DNA from: Mycobacterium bourgelatii
GTDB taxonomy: Bacteria > Actinomycetota > Actinomycetes > Mycobacteriales > Mycobacteriaceae
Assembly (NCBI RefSeq): GCF_010723575.1
Contig: NZ_BLKZ01000001.1
Coordinates: 1,240,001 to 1,304,000, forward strand
Direction of reading: 5' to 3'
DNA: 64,000 nt
Positions 26,902 to 35,591 of the stretch are shown here, piece after piece. Made by a program: the position numbers and the translations under genes. Position 1 is the first letter of the stretch; each line of letters begins with the position of its first letter. The notes beneath the pieces were generated by a model that did no database searches, had not been told where the DNA came from, and saw only the letters and a list, made by a program, of their open reading frames with translations.

Positions 26902-28197
26902 ATGCCCCTGCAGCCATCGATGAAGCTTCTATCTGTCGACGACCACCTCATCGAACCGCCTCATGTGTGGCGGGACCGACTGCCCAAGAAGTATGTCGAC
27001 CAGGGGCCGCGCATCGTCGACTTCCCACGCGAGGGTGCTCCACCGATGCAGCAGTGGGTCTACGAGGGCAGGGCCTATCCGAACATCGGGCTGAACGCCG
27101 TTGCGGGCCGATCGCCGGAAGAGTTCGGCGTCGATCCGATTCGCTACGCCGACATGATCCCCGGATGTTACGACCCCAAAGCGCGCCTCGCCGACATGGA
27201 CATCGACGGTGTGCATGCCATGTTGTGCTTTCCATCGTTTCCGCGGTTCTGCGGCACGGTGTTTCTGGAAGGCGAGGACAAGGAACTGGCCCTGCTCAGC
27301 GTCAAGGCGTGGAACGACTTTTCGCTCGACGAGTGGTGCGCCACCGACCCCGCCCGGTTCATCCCGATGGCCATCACGCCGCTGTGGGATGCGGCGCTCA
27401 TCGTCGCAGAGATCGAGCGGGTGGCAGCCAAGGGGGCGCGCGCGATCGGACTGCCCGACAACCCGACCAATCTGAAACTACCCAGCTACCACACCGCCTA
27501 CTGGGAACCGGTGTGGTCGGCGCTGGAGGCGACCAACCTGACGGCGGTAATGCATTTCGGCAGTGGCGGATTCCCGCCCCAGACCGCGCCCGAGGCGCCG
27601 TTCGCGGTGATGATCACACTGATGGGCACCACCTCGATGGCGGCGGCCACCGAGCTCATCTTCTCGCCCGTGTTTCACAAGCATCCGAACCTCAAGGTCG
27701 CGTTCAGCGAGGGTGGTGTCGGCTGGATGCCCTATCTTGTCGAGCGCGCCGACTACGTCTGGCGCAAACACAAGTTCTATCAGAACATCCACCCGACCGT
27801 CGCGCCGTCAGAACTGTTCCGCCGCAACATTTCCGGATGTTTCATCGAGGACGAGGTAGGGATGGCGATGCGCCACGAGATCGGGATCGACAACATCACC
27901 TGGGAATGCGATTACCCGCACTCCGATTCGTTCTGGCCGAAGAGCCGTGCGCGCGCCGAGGAGATGCTGGCCGATGTCCCTGACGAGGAGGCCGCCAAGA
28001 TCGTCGAACTGAACGCCCGTCGCTGGTACTCCTTTCCAGAGGAGGGATTCAAGTCCTGTACCGCGGATGCCGGCTGGCGCCCGAACGGCGGCAACCCGCC
28101 CGAGTACGACTATGACGAGATCATGGCGGCCCACGGGGGGATTGGCTTCGAGGCCTTCCTCAACAAGATGGAGGAACAGAAGGCTCAGAAGGCCTGA
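26902..28197 (+). CDS. Amidohydrolase 2 family protein, copy 2
   Basis: A 431-residue paralogue of the 8580 protein, with the same DxH (SVDDHLIEPP), LNAVAGRSP, RLADMDIDGVHAMLCFPSFP and ECDYPHSDSFWP blocks. ATG 26902 is used; an internal ATG at 26920 also fits. The two copies differ mainly at the C-terminus, where this one ends in a lysine-rich helix (FLNKMEEQKAQKA). As in the first module it is next to a FadE pair, which suggests the same reaction on a related intermediate. Confidence 0.88.
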   Translation: MPLQPSMKLLSVDDHLIEPPHVWRDRLPKKYVDQGPRIVDFPREGAPPMQQWVYEGRAYPNIGLNAVAGRSPEEFGVDPIRYADMIPGCYDPKARLADMDIDGVHAMLCFPSFPRFCGTVFLEGEDKELALLSVKAWNDFSLDEWCATDPARFIPMAITPLWDAALIVAEIERVAAKGARAIGLPDNPTNLKLPSYHTAYWEPVWSALEATNLTAVMHFGSGGFPPQTAPEAPFAVMITLMGTTSMAAATELIFSPVFHKHPNLKVAFSEGGVGWMPYLVERADYVWRKHKFYQNIHPTVAPSELFRRNISGCFIEDEVGMAMRHEIGIDNITWECDYPHSDSFWPKSRARAEEMLADVPDEEAAKIVELNARRWYSFPEEGFKSCTADAGWRPNGGNPPEYDYDEIMAAHGGIGFEAFLNKMEEQKAQKA

Positions 28198-28201
28198 CGA
28201 A

Positions 28202-29134
28202 TCAATCGGCCACACCCGCTGCCTGCAGCCAATTCTTGACCGCTATCAGACGGCCCGTCGACGCTAGGGTCATGAACAACGTCTTTCCGTCGCAGCTCAA
28301 TGTCACGTTGGTTGTCATCGGGTCGTCGGCGGGAATCGAGCCCAAGAGCTCGCCCGTGGGGGAGAAGACCGTGACGCCGCCCGTCCCGAGCGTGGCGACC
28401 AGTACGCGCCCGGCTTCATCGACGCAGACTCCGTCGGCCCCGCCGATGTTGAGCGGGCCGCCACTGGGCACCGTCGTCAGTCCGCGGGCCGCGGCAACGA
28501 CTCCGGGTCGCTCGAGCTCGAACTCCCAGATGCGTCGCGTCCGTGTCTCCGCCACATACAGCACCGCGCCGTCGGCCGAAAGTGCCACGCCGTTGGGCAT
28601 TTCCAGCGGATAGACGATTTCGCGCAGGCCATCTTCGACGGTGCCGTAAAGCAGCCCGGTCATGCTGCGCGTGCGGCCTCGCGTAGTTCCGCCATCTGTC
28701 ACGTAGAAGCCGCCTTGACCGTCAACACAAATGTCGCTGGGTCGCACCAGCGGCAGCACCTTCCCCGAGCGCGTGGTGAATTCCGTGGCCAGCGTGCTGA
28801 CGTGACCACTCGGGGCGACTATTTGCAGTGCGGGCGGTACCGGTTGATCGGGTGGACCTACCGGCCGGAAAAGCCGTACGCACCCCTCGAACTCGTACGG
28901 CCACGCGCCGAGGCCGAACCGCGATCCTCCGTTCTGACACACCACCAGTCGCCCGTCGGGGAGCCTGCCGACCCCATTTGGTCCGCCTCCGGTGATGGCG
29001 ACAGTCTCGGTTGCCCCGTCGGGGAGAACCCGGGTGATGCGGCCGGCCGCCATCTCGGACACCACGACCGAGCCGTCCTCGTAGGCTATCGGGCTTTCCG
29101 GAAATGCCAACCCGTCGGATATGCACTGGATCAT
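28202..29134 (-). CDS. SMP-30/gluconolactonase-like beta-propeller hydrolase
   Basis: A 310-residue six-bladed propeller protein. FPESPIAYEDGSVVVSEM at the start, RPSDICVDGQGGFYVTD in the middle, PNGVALSADGAVLYVAET and ADGVCVDEAGRVLVA are the repeating SMP-30 signatures that bring Glu, Asn and Asp to a central metal. Family members open lactones or act as strictosidine-synthase-like enzymes. In a catabolic setting a lactonase after Baeyer-Villiger-type or P450 oxidation is plausible. Start and stop overlap the NTF2-like gene (ATGA). Confidence 0.85.
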   Translation of the reverse strand: MIQCISDGLAFPESPIAYEDGSVVVSEMAAGRITRVLPDGATETVAITGGGPNGVGRLPDGRLVVCQNGGSRFGLGAWPYEFEGCVRLFRPVGPPDQPVPPALQIVAPSGHVSTLATEFTTRSGKVLPLVRPSDICVDGQGGFYVTDGGTTRGRTRSMTGLLYGTVEDGLREIVYPLEMPNGVALSADGAVLYVAETRTRRIWEFELERPGVVAAARGLTTVPSGGPLNIGGADGVCVDEAGRVLVATLGTGGVTVFSPTGELLGSIPADDPMTTNVTLSCDGKTLFMTLASTGRLIAVKNWLQAAGVAD

Positions 29135-29721
29135 CGCGGCGGCTCGTTGTGTTGCGGCGGCGCAACGGTTTTGGTCGTGTTCCGCCAGTCGATGAAGGTG
29201 GGATCGGACAAGGGCAGGTCACCCACGCCGATTTGATTTGCTGGCCACTGGGCGGCCCGTTGGGTCAGCGGCGAATTCTCTCGGCGGACGCCGTAATAGA
29301 GGCGGTGCCTGCGATGCAGGAAACACCACCGACCCGCATGTTTCTCGTAGCGATCGTCGTATCTGATGAGTTGTTCGATGAACCCGTCGGAGTGGGTCTG
29401 CGCGAAGCACTGTGCCCAGACTTGCCCATGTCCGCGGTCCTCGCCGTCGAGTTCGATGATGTGGTTGGCGACGAGAATGACCGAGAAGACGCTTTCCCGG
29501 AGGCTCCGTGACATCAGCAACCGCAGCCCGTCGCGGCCCCCTCCGTACTCGCCGAACCGGGCGTGCGGAACGAACAGGTCAGCCATCGCGTCAACATCGC
29601 GGGTCTCGATCGCGGCGGCATAGCGATAGGCAAGCTGGTGAATCTCCTCGCGTGCCAACATGTCCCGGACCGCTGCTGCGCCGAGCACCCCTTCCTGTGG
29701 CAAGGTGCGACCTCGAATCAC
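29131..29721 (-). CDS. NTF2-like (SnoaL) protein
   Basis: A 196-residue protein of the NTF2/SnoaL fold: REEIHQLAYRYAAAIETRDVDAMADLF is the classic helix-helix start, with Arg, Tyr and Asp lining a cone-shaped pocket. Members include delta5-3-ketosteroid isomerase, limonene epoxide hydrolase and dehydratases. Start GTG 29721 is uncertain; GTG 29688 and an ATG at MLAREE are alternatives. It is cotranscribed with the lactonase-like gene and is divergent from the mycofactocin-type SDR. Two related genes lie at 39601 and 48954. Confidence 0.8.
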   Translation of the reverse strand: MIRGRTLPQEGVLGAAAVRDMLAREEIHQLAYRYAAAIETRDVDAMADLFVPHARFGEYGGGRDGLRLLMSRSLRESVFSVILVANHIIELDGEDRGHGQVWAQCFAQTHSDGFIEQLIRYDDRYEKHAGRWCFLHRRHRLYYGVRRENSPLTQRAAQWPANQIGVGDLPLSDPTFIDWRNTTKTVAPPQHNEPPR

Positions 29722-29744
29722 GTGAGCTGTCGTAAGTGACAGAT

Positions 29745-29765
29745 TAACACTGAGTGTTCTATCAT
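29745..29765 (+). promoter_or_regulatory. SDR promoter with ACA-N5-TGT operator
   Basis: AACAC-TGA-GTGTT (29746-29758) contains ACA-CTGAG-TGT. Two bases later a -10 TATCAT occupies 29760-29765 on the plus strand, giving a leader of roughly 38 bases to ATG 29810. The same hexamer follows the site at 36406-36416. Confidence 0.65.
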
Positions 29766-29809
29766 CCAATAAGGTTGGCGGGTTCGCGCACCCGCAGATG
29801 GAGGAGCAA

Positions 29810-30679
29810 ATGCAGCGTCTGAGCGGCCGGCTGAGCGGCAAGGTGGCCGTGATCACGGGTGCGGCGCGGGGACAGGGTCGAAGCCACGCCATCCACCTTG
29901 CGGACGAGGGTGCCGACATCATCGCGCTGGACATCTGCGCCGACATCGAGACCAATCAGTATCCGCTGGCTACCCGCGAGGATCTGGACGAGACCGTCAA
30001 GCTCGTCGAAAAGTCAGGTCGGAGGGCGATATCTGCTGTTGCCGATGTACGTGACCGCGTCTCGTTGAAGAAGGCGATCGACGAGGCCGTCGCGGAGCTG
30101 GGCGGCCTGCACGTTGTCGTGGCGAACGCGGGAATTTGCCCACTGGGCAACAATGTTCCGTCGCGGGGATTCATGGACGCGTTCGACGTCGACTTTGTCG
30201 GCGTCGTGAACGCGGTCCACGCGAGCATCGATCACTTGCGGGCGGGTGCCTCGATCATCGTTACCGGATCGGTGGCCGGGCTTGTCCCGCAAAAGGATCT
30301 GGCCACTGGGGGTGGGCCACAGGGCCCCGGCGGCGCCGGCTACGGGCTCGCCAAGAAGATGCTGGGGGAGTACACCAAGGGGCTTGCCCTGACATTGGCG
30401 CCCGAGCAGATTCGCATCAACACCGTGCACCCAACCAACGTCAACACCGGGATGTTGCACAACTCGGCGATGTACCGGACATTTCGTCCGGACCTGCCTG
30501 ACCCGAGTCGAGAGGACGCCGAACTCGTCTTTCCGCTGCTGCAGCTCATGCCGGTCCCGTGGATAGAGCCCGAGGACGTCTCCCATCTGGTGGTGTACCT
30601 GGCCTCCGACGAATCCCGGTACGTCACCGGACAGCAGCTGTTCGTCGATGCGGGCGCTGGCCTGAAAATGGGTATCTAG
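29810..30679 (+). CDS. Mycofactocin-type SDR oxidoreductase
   Basis: A 289-residue SDR with the signature TGAARGQGRSHA and ADIIALDIC that marks mycofactocin-coupled dehydrogenases (TIGR03971 style), which hold NAD(H) tightly and pass electrons to mycofactocin. The active site has Ser in VTGSVAG and Tyr-Lys in GAGYGLAKKM. The inserted loop around TNQYPLATREDLDETV is also typical, as in carveol dehydrogenase. ATG 29810 was chosen because GGAGGA lies 4 bases upstream; ATG 29798 is possible. The likely substrate is a secondary alcohol. Confidence 0.88.
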   Translation: MQRLSGRLSGKVAVITGAARGQGRSHAIHLADEGADIIALDICADIETNQYPLATREDLDETVKLVEKSGRRAISAVADVRDRVSLKKAIDEAVAELGGLHVVVANAGICPLGNNVPSRGFMDAFDVDFVGVVNAVHASIDHLRAGASIIVTGSVAGLVPQKDLATGGGPQGPGGAGYGLAKKMLGEYTKGLALTLAPEQIRINTVHPTNVNTGMLHNSAMYRTFRPDLPDPSREDAELVFPLLQLMPVPWIEPEDVSHLVVYLASDESRYVTGQQLFVDAGAGLKMGI

Positions 30680-30702
30680 CAGCGGAATTCGTCGCGAGCT
30701 CA

Positions 30703-31503
30703 TCAGCGGCCGCGGAATTCGGGGTCGCGTCGTTCGACAAAGGCTGCCATTCCTTCGGCAACATCGTCGGTGGCGGCGACCTGTTCCACGAGCAGCGCCT
30801 CGGTGCGAAACGCCGCATCACGGTCGACGTCGAGGGCGTGATTGAGCATCGCCTTGGCGGCGGCGAGAGCGCGGGTCGGTCCTTGTGCGAGGCGTTGCGC
30901 CCAGGCGGTCGCCTCGCTGAGGAGGTCGCCGTCTGGCACCACTTTGTTGACCAGGCCGATTCGGTAGGCTTCGGGCGCTGTCAGCGTTTCGCCGAAAAAC
31001 AGCAGTTGTTTGGCGACGTTGAAGGGCACCTTGCGGGCCAGTAGGTAGGCGGCGCCGCCGTCGGGTGCCAGACCTCGGCGCGTGAAAAGCGCCATCAGCC
31101 GGGCGCTTTCGGCTGCAACGATGAGGTCGCAGGCCAGCGCCATGCTCGCGCCGATTCCGGCAGCGACACCGTTGAGCGCGCAGAGTACCGGCTTCTCGCA
31201 ATCGAGCAGTGCCGAGACCACCGCTTGTGAACCCGAACGCAAGATGCGCGCCGCATCGCCGGCGATGCGGTCCTTCCGCGGTTGCATTCCAGGGTCACGC
31301 AAATTCGGTCCAGTACAGAAGTGTTTGTTTCCGCATCCGGTAAGCACCACGGCCCGCACGTCGGGATTCTCGGTGGCATCAGCGAGATTTTCGATGAGGC
31401 TGCGCTGCATGGCACGCGTTACCGAATTGCCGACGTCCGGACGGTCCAGGATCAGCCAGCGCACCCCATCCTCGGTGCGTACCACCACATCGGGAGTGAT
31501 CAC
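30703..31503 (-). CDS. Enoyl-CoA hydratase/isomerase family protein
   Basis: A 266-residue crotonase. HFCTGPNLRDPG is the first oxyanion strand, with Gly-Pro instead of the usual Gly-Gly/Ala-Gly, and GVAAGIGASMALACDLIVAAE the second. RRGLAPDGGAAYLLARKV is the active-site helix region; Asp-Gly-Gly there suits isomerases or hydrolases more than hydratases. GTG 31503 overlaps the P450 stop by 4 bases, so the two are cotranscribed. Confidence 0.87.
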   Translation of the reverse strand: MITPDVVVRTEDGVRWLILDRPDVGNSVTRAMQRSLIENLADATENPDVRAVVLTGCGNKHFCTGPNLRDPGMQPRKDRIAGDAARILRSGSQAVVSALLDCEKPVLCALNGVAAGIGASMALACDLIVAAESARLMALFTRRGLAPDGGAAYLLARKVPFNVAKQLLFFGETLTAPEAYRIGLVNKVVPDGDLLSEATAWAQRLAQGPTRALAAAKAMLNHALDVDRDAAFRTEALLVEQVAATDDVAEGMAAFVERRDPEFRGR

Positions 31504-32696
31504 AGTCGGATGGGCACGCTGGCCGGGCCACGCACCGAATTGGTGTGCACATATCGCACCGCATCTTCGTCGACGTCCCACGTTGGAAACCGCGCGAGCG
31601 TCTCCTCCAGCGCTACCCGGGCTTCCAGGCGCGCAAGCGCGGCACCCAGGCAGAAATGTGAACCGTGGCCGAAGCTGACGTGGCGGATTCCGGTTCGTTC
31701 GACATCGAAAACGTCCGGGTTCTCGTACTGGCGCTCGTCGCGACCGGCGGACCCAGTCAATAGCGCCACCCGCGAGCCCTTGGGTATGAGCTGGCCATGG
31801 AAGGTGACGTCGCGTTCGGTGTAGCGGCCTTGCACCGGCGACGGCGCGTCATAGCGAAGCAGTTCCTCGACGGCGTTGCCGATCAACTGGGGATTGGCGA
31901 CCAGCTTGGCCCGCTGCTCTGGATGGCGCCAAAGCGTCAGACCCGCCCAGCCAAGTAGCCGCGCCACCGTCTCGTTACCCGCGACGTTGATCATCGCGAT
32001 GAACATCAACAACTCGGTGTCGTCCAGGCGACGAGTCTCGCGGTCGGGTTGGACGAGGTCGGAAACCATCAGATTACCGACGATATCGTCGGTCGGGTTG
32101 GCCCGGCGTTGCTGGACCTGGGCGGTGTAATAGCTGAACAGCTTGACGTTGGCCTCCCGGCCCGCCTCGCTGAGCTTTGGTGAGCCGTCGTCCCGGTGGA
32201 TCTGGGCATCCGACCATTCCCGCAGGTTGTCGTGATCCTCCTCGGGAAATCCGAGTAGGGAGCTGATCACCATCACCGGCAACTTCATGGAAAAATCGCG
32301 CACATAGTCGAAGCCGCCGCTCCCGACGAAAGGGTCTAGGTAGCCGCGACACAGCCCGCGGATATGCTCCTCGAGTTCTGCGATCTTGGTCCGAAAGAAC
32401 GTGCGGTTGACCATTTTCCGCAACGCGGTGTGATCGGGGGGATCCATCATGATCATCGCCCTGGGCGATGGCCAGGGTTCAGCGGTGATCGCGTCCAACG
32501 TGATGCCGTGCTGCGAGGAGAAGGTCTCGGTGTCCAGCGACGCCTCCAGTACGTCGGAGAACCTGCTCAACGCGTAAAAGTCGTATTCCTCGTTGCGATA
32601 CACCGGTGCTTCGTCGCGCAATCGCTTCCACACCGCGTACGGGTCAACATGCAGGGCACGGTCGAAAGGATCCCAACGCAAGTCCGTCGTGGTCAT
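31500..32696 (-). CDS. Cytochrome P450
   Basis: A 398-residue P450 with I-helix VAGNETVA, K-helix ELLR and heme loop FGHGSHFCLG. Asn replaces the more common Ser after Gly in the I-helix, next to the oxygen-activating Glu-Thr. ATG 32696 has a GAAGGGCGG ribosome site at good distance; GTG 32702 is too close to it. It is expressed from a promoter with the ACA-N5-TGT element and leads a two-gene operon with a crotonase. Confidence 0.9.
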   Translation of the reverse strand: MTTTDLRWDPFDRALHVDPYAVWKRLRDEAPVYRNEEYDFYALSRFSDVLEASLDTETFSSQHGITLDAITAEPWPSPRAMIMMDPPDHTALRKMVNRTFFRTKIAELEEHIRGLCRGYLDPFVGSGGFDYVRDFSMKLPVMVISSLLGFPEEDHDNLREWSDAQIHRDDGSPKLSEAGREANVKLFSYYTAQVQQRRANPTDDIVGNLMVSDLVQPDRETRRLDDTELLMFIAMINVAGNETVARLLGWAGLTLWRHPEQRAKLVANPQLIGNAVEELLRYDAPSPVQGRYTERDVTFHGQLIPKGSRVALLTGSAGRDERQYENPDVFDVERTGIRHVSFGHGSHFCLGAALARLEARVALEETLARFPTWDVDEDAVRYVHTNSVRGPASVPIRL

Positions 32697-32718
32697 CAGC
32701 ACCGCCCTTCCGCAAAGA

Positions 32719-32739
32719 ACAGTAATACATTATATGTGT
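32719..32739 (-). promoter_or_regulatory. P450 promoter with ACA-N5-TGT operator
   Basis: On the minus strand the order is ACA-TATAA-TGT (32737 to 32727), 2 bases, then the -10 TACTGT (32724 to 32719), with a leader of about 15 to 20 bases carrying the ribosome site before ATG 32696. The site is shared with the divergent crotonase gene at 32797. Confidence 0.65.
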
Positions 32740-32796
32740 AGTTGCACTATCGTGGTGCTACGGGCTCCCAGCCCTGTCGAGAGGACGAACCATAAC

Positions 32797-33609
32797 GTGG
32801 AAACGCAAGAGCTCGAGCATGTCATCTATGAAAAAGACGGTCCCATCGCCCGGATCATTCTGAACAATCCGGATGCCGCCAATGCCCAGACCTCCGAAAT
32901 GGTCCACAGCGTCAACCATGCCTTAGACGACGCGCAGTACGACTACAACATCAAGGTCGTCATCATCAAGGCCAACGGCAGGGGCTTCTGCTCGGGTCAC
33001 GTGCCCACTGGCGCGTATCCAGAGTTCAAGGCCGAGCTCGAAGCATCGGGGAAAGTCTGGCGATCGGCCGCGCAGTTGTTTCTGTGGCCGGTCCTCAAGC
33101 TTTGGGAGTTCCCCAAGCCGGTGATCGCTCAGGTGCACGGCTACGCGATCGGCGGGGGCACCACCTGGGCGCTGATCCCCGAGATCACCGTTTGCTCCGA
33201 GGACGCCTGGTTCCAGATGCCACTGGTTCCCGGATTCGGGCTGCCGGGCGCCGAAACGATGTTCGAGCCGTGGGTATTCATGAACTACAAACGCGCCGCC
33301 GAGTACCTTTACACCGCCCAGCGGTTGACCGCCGCCGAGGCGCTGGAGTTTGGTTTGGTCAACAGGGTGGTGCCCGCTGACGAACTCGAAACCACCGTCG
33401 AGGAGTTGGCCGCGCAGATCGCCAAGGCCCCGCTGATCACGTTGCAAGCGGTCAAGTCCGGCGTCATCCGGGCCTGGGAAACCATGGGTTTCCGCACCCA
33501 TCAGCAGGCCAGCAATGACCTGCAGGCGATGGTGACCGGCAGCGCGGAGTTCCAACAATTTCTGGCACAACTGATGAAGAAGGGCTCGAAACCCACTGAC
33601 CGGATCTGA
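32797..33609 (+). CDS. Enoyl-CoA hydratase/isomerase family protein
   Basis: A 270-residue crotonase starting at GTG 32797 (METQELEHVIYEKDG). GRGFCSGHVP and GYAIGGGTTWALIPEITVCSE are the oxyanion-hole strands, and PLVPGFGLPGAETMFEP the catalytic helix. Trp and Phe are enriched around the pocket (KVWRSAAQLFLWPVLKLWEFPKP), which suggests a large ring or aromatic acyl group. It is followed after 2 bp by a FadE gene. Confidence 0.88.
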   Translation: METQELEHVIYEKDGPIARIILNNPDAANAQTSEMVHSVNHALDDAQYDYNIKVVIIKANGRGFCSGHVPTGAYPEFKAELEASGKVWRSAAQLFLWPVLKLWEFPKPVIAQVHGYAIGGGTTWALIPEITVCSEDAWFQMPLVPGFGLPGAETMFEPWVFMNYKRAAEYLYTAQRLTAAEALEFGLVNRVVPADELETTVEELAAQIAKAPLITLQAVKSGVIRAWETMGFRTHQQASNDLQAMVTGSAEFQQFLAQLMKKGSKPTDRI

Positions 33610-33611
33610 GC

Positions 33612-34814
33612 ATGCCGCTTAAGCCGATCATCCGGTTTGGCGGGGACGAGAAGACCGAATCGCTGCGAGTTTCGGTCCGTGAGTGGCTTGCCCGTAACCT
33701 GCCCGATGAATTTCGCCGTACCGCGGCCAATCCCGACTACCTACCGCGCGACGCGCACGACCGCGCCGTCGCGTTCTGTCGGGAATTACACGCCCAAGGA
33801 TGGTTCGTGCCGCACTGGCCCGCCGAGTACGGCGGGGGCGGGCGAGGGGTCGTCGAACAGGTCGTCATACGTGAGGAACTCGCCTATGCGGGGGCGCCCC
33901 TGGTGAACACCAACGGCGTCAACATGCTCGCGCCCATATTGTTCAAATACGGCACGCCCGAACAGAAGGCGGAGCACCTGCCTGCCATCGCGCGCTCGGA
34001 ACGCATGTGGGCACAAGGGTATTCCGAACCCGAGGCCGGGTCGGATCTGGCTGCGCTGCGCATGACCGCCCGACGCGATGGCGACCATTACATCCTCGAT
34101 GGGCAGAAGACGTGGACCAGCAACGGCGTTCTCGCCGATTGGATTTTCGTGCTGGCCCGCACGGCGCCGGTCGCCGAAAGGCGCCAGGCGGGCATTTCGT
34201 TCTTCTTGGTCGACCTGAACACTCCCGGTATCACCCGCCGGCCCATCAGGTCGATGACCGGCTATCCCACTTTTGCCGAGGAATTTTTCGACGGCGTCCG
34301 GGTACCGGCGGCCAATCTCGTTGGGGCCGAGGGGCAGGGGTGGACGGTCGGCAAAGCGCTGCTTGAGGTGGAGCGGTCGAATATTACTCGGGCCGCGCAG
34401 GCTCAGCGCTATCTCGACGAACTGATCGACTGGTGTCACGCTCAACAAGGCGCGCTGCACGATCCGCTCGCTGATCCGAACACCCGTATCGCGCTGGCCC
34501 GGGCCTTCGAACGTGTCGAGGTCGGTCGCGCGCTGTCCTACCGGGTGGCGACCCTGCAAGCCGCGGGCGCCCTGGATCCCGCTCTGCCGTCCCTGTCCAA
34601 GCTGTACCACTCCGAACTGACCGCCGAACTTCGCTCGCTCGGAGCCCAGATACTCGGTCCCGCAGGAGAACTCTTACCCGATGATCCGGACGCCCTGCTG
34701 CACGGCCATTTCTCCGAGGGGCTGTTGCTCTCGTTGCTGCACTCGATCGGTGGGGGGACCAGCGAGATCCAGCGCGATTTGATCTCGACGTCCGGCCTGG
34801 GCCTGCCCCGCTGA
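33612..34814 (+). CDS. Acyl-CoA dehydrogenase, large-type, without adjacent partner
   Basis: A 400-residue acyl-CoA dehydrogenase. WAQGYSEPEAGSDLAALRMTA and GQKTWTSNGVLADWIFVLART are the FAD-binding blocks, and IGGGTSEIQRDLI the C-terminal signature without the Glu of EGT. It therefore belongs to the large-subunit type found in heteromeric pairs, yet no small-type gene is next to it. The orphan small-type gene at 49609 is the obvious candidate partner. It converges on a crotonase gene with 2 bp between stops. Confidence 0.89.
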   Translation: MPLKPIIRFGGDEKTESLRVSVREWLARNLPDEFRRTAANPDYLPRDAHDRAVAFCRELHAQGWFVPHWPAEYGGGGRGVVEQVVIREELAYAGAPLVNTNGVNMLAPILFKYGTPEQKAEHLPAIARSERMWAQGYSEPEAGSDLAALRMTARRDGDHYILDGQKTWTSNGVLADWIFVLARTAPVAERRQAGISFFLVDLNTPGITRRPIRSMTGYPTFAEEFFDGVRVPAANLVGAEGQGWTVGKALLEVERSNITRAAQAQRYLDELIDWCHAQQGALHDPLADPNTRIALARAFERVEVGRALSYRVATLQAAGALDPALPSLSKLYHSELTAELRSLGAQILGPAGELLPDDPDALLHGHFSEGLLLSLLHSIGGGTSEIQRDLISTSGLGLPR

Positions 34815-34816
34815 GG

Positions 34817-35581
34817 TTAAGAGAAAGCGGTCCGTGCGGCTGCCGCGGCCGAGCGTTGCTGTGCCACGGTCGCCATCGCCAGTTCGAGCGGCTGGAACGT
34901 TGCCAGTTGAGCGCTTTCGGCCGAATTGATAAGCCTTTTGGTCATTTCCATCGCACCCGGGTCGGCTTTCATCAACTCGATGGCGATATCACGCGCACGG
35001 TCTATCGCCGTTCCAGGTTCCGCCAAATCGGTGACTAGTCCCATCCGTTCGGCTTCGATCGCAGGCAATCTGCCACCGCGGAGCAACAGCGAAGCCGCAC
35101 GGTGCCGACCCAGTTGCTCCGTGAGGCGCCAGGCCAGTCCGCCGTCGGGCACCACCGCGCGCGCCACGAACGGCGCAGCGAAGAACGCGTCGCTGGCACA
35201 CACAACGAGGTCGCACGAGAGGGCCAGGCTCCAACCGAGGCCGACCGCGGCACCCTCGATCGCAGCGATCGTCGGCACCGGAAGTGCCCTGAGTTGCGCC
35301 ATCACCCGTTGTGCGTGTTCGACGCGGCCGGCGGGCGCCAGGGGTCCATCACCGTGGGCCGGGCCGGCCTTCAAATCTCCACCGGCGCAGAAGAATCCAT
35401 TTGATCCGGCGAGAATCACGGCGCCGCTGCGGTCGTCGACGACAGCGCCGAGTAGCACCGATAGCTCGGTCCACGACTCGTAGCGCAAAGCGTTGCGCTG
35501 GCGGGGCCGGTTGAGCAACAGTGTCGTGACCCCGTCGTGGTCTTCGCGCAGGATTAGTGGAGCGTCCGCGGTGTCGTCCAT
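34817..35581 (-). CDS. Enoyl-CoA hydratase/isomerase family protein
   Basis: A 254-residue crotonase starting at ATG 35581 (MDDTADAPLILRED). NGFFCAGGDLKAG and GAAVGLGWSLALSCDLVVCAS are the oxyanion strands. FVARAVVPDGGLAWRLTEQLG has Asp in the region where hydratases place a second Glu, so isomerase or other activity is possible. It lies 10 bp after the 35592 gene on the same strand. Confidence 0.87.
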   Translation of the reverse strand: MDDTADAPLILREDHDGVTTLLLNRPRQRNALRYESWTELSVLLGAVVDDRSGAVILAGSNGFFCAGGDLKAGPAHGDGPLAPAGRVEHAQRVMAQLRALPVPTIAAIEGAAVGLGWSLALSCDLVVCASDAFFAAPFVARAVVPDGGLAWRLTEQLGRHRAASLLLRGGRLPAIEAERMGLVTDLAEPGTAIDRARDIAIELMKADPGAMEMTKRLINSAESAQLATFQPLELAMATVAQQRSAAAAARTAFS

Positions 35582-35591
35582 AGCCTGTGCG

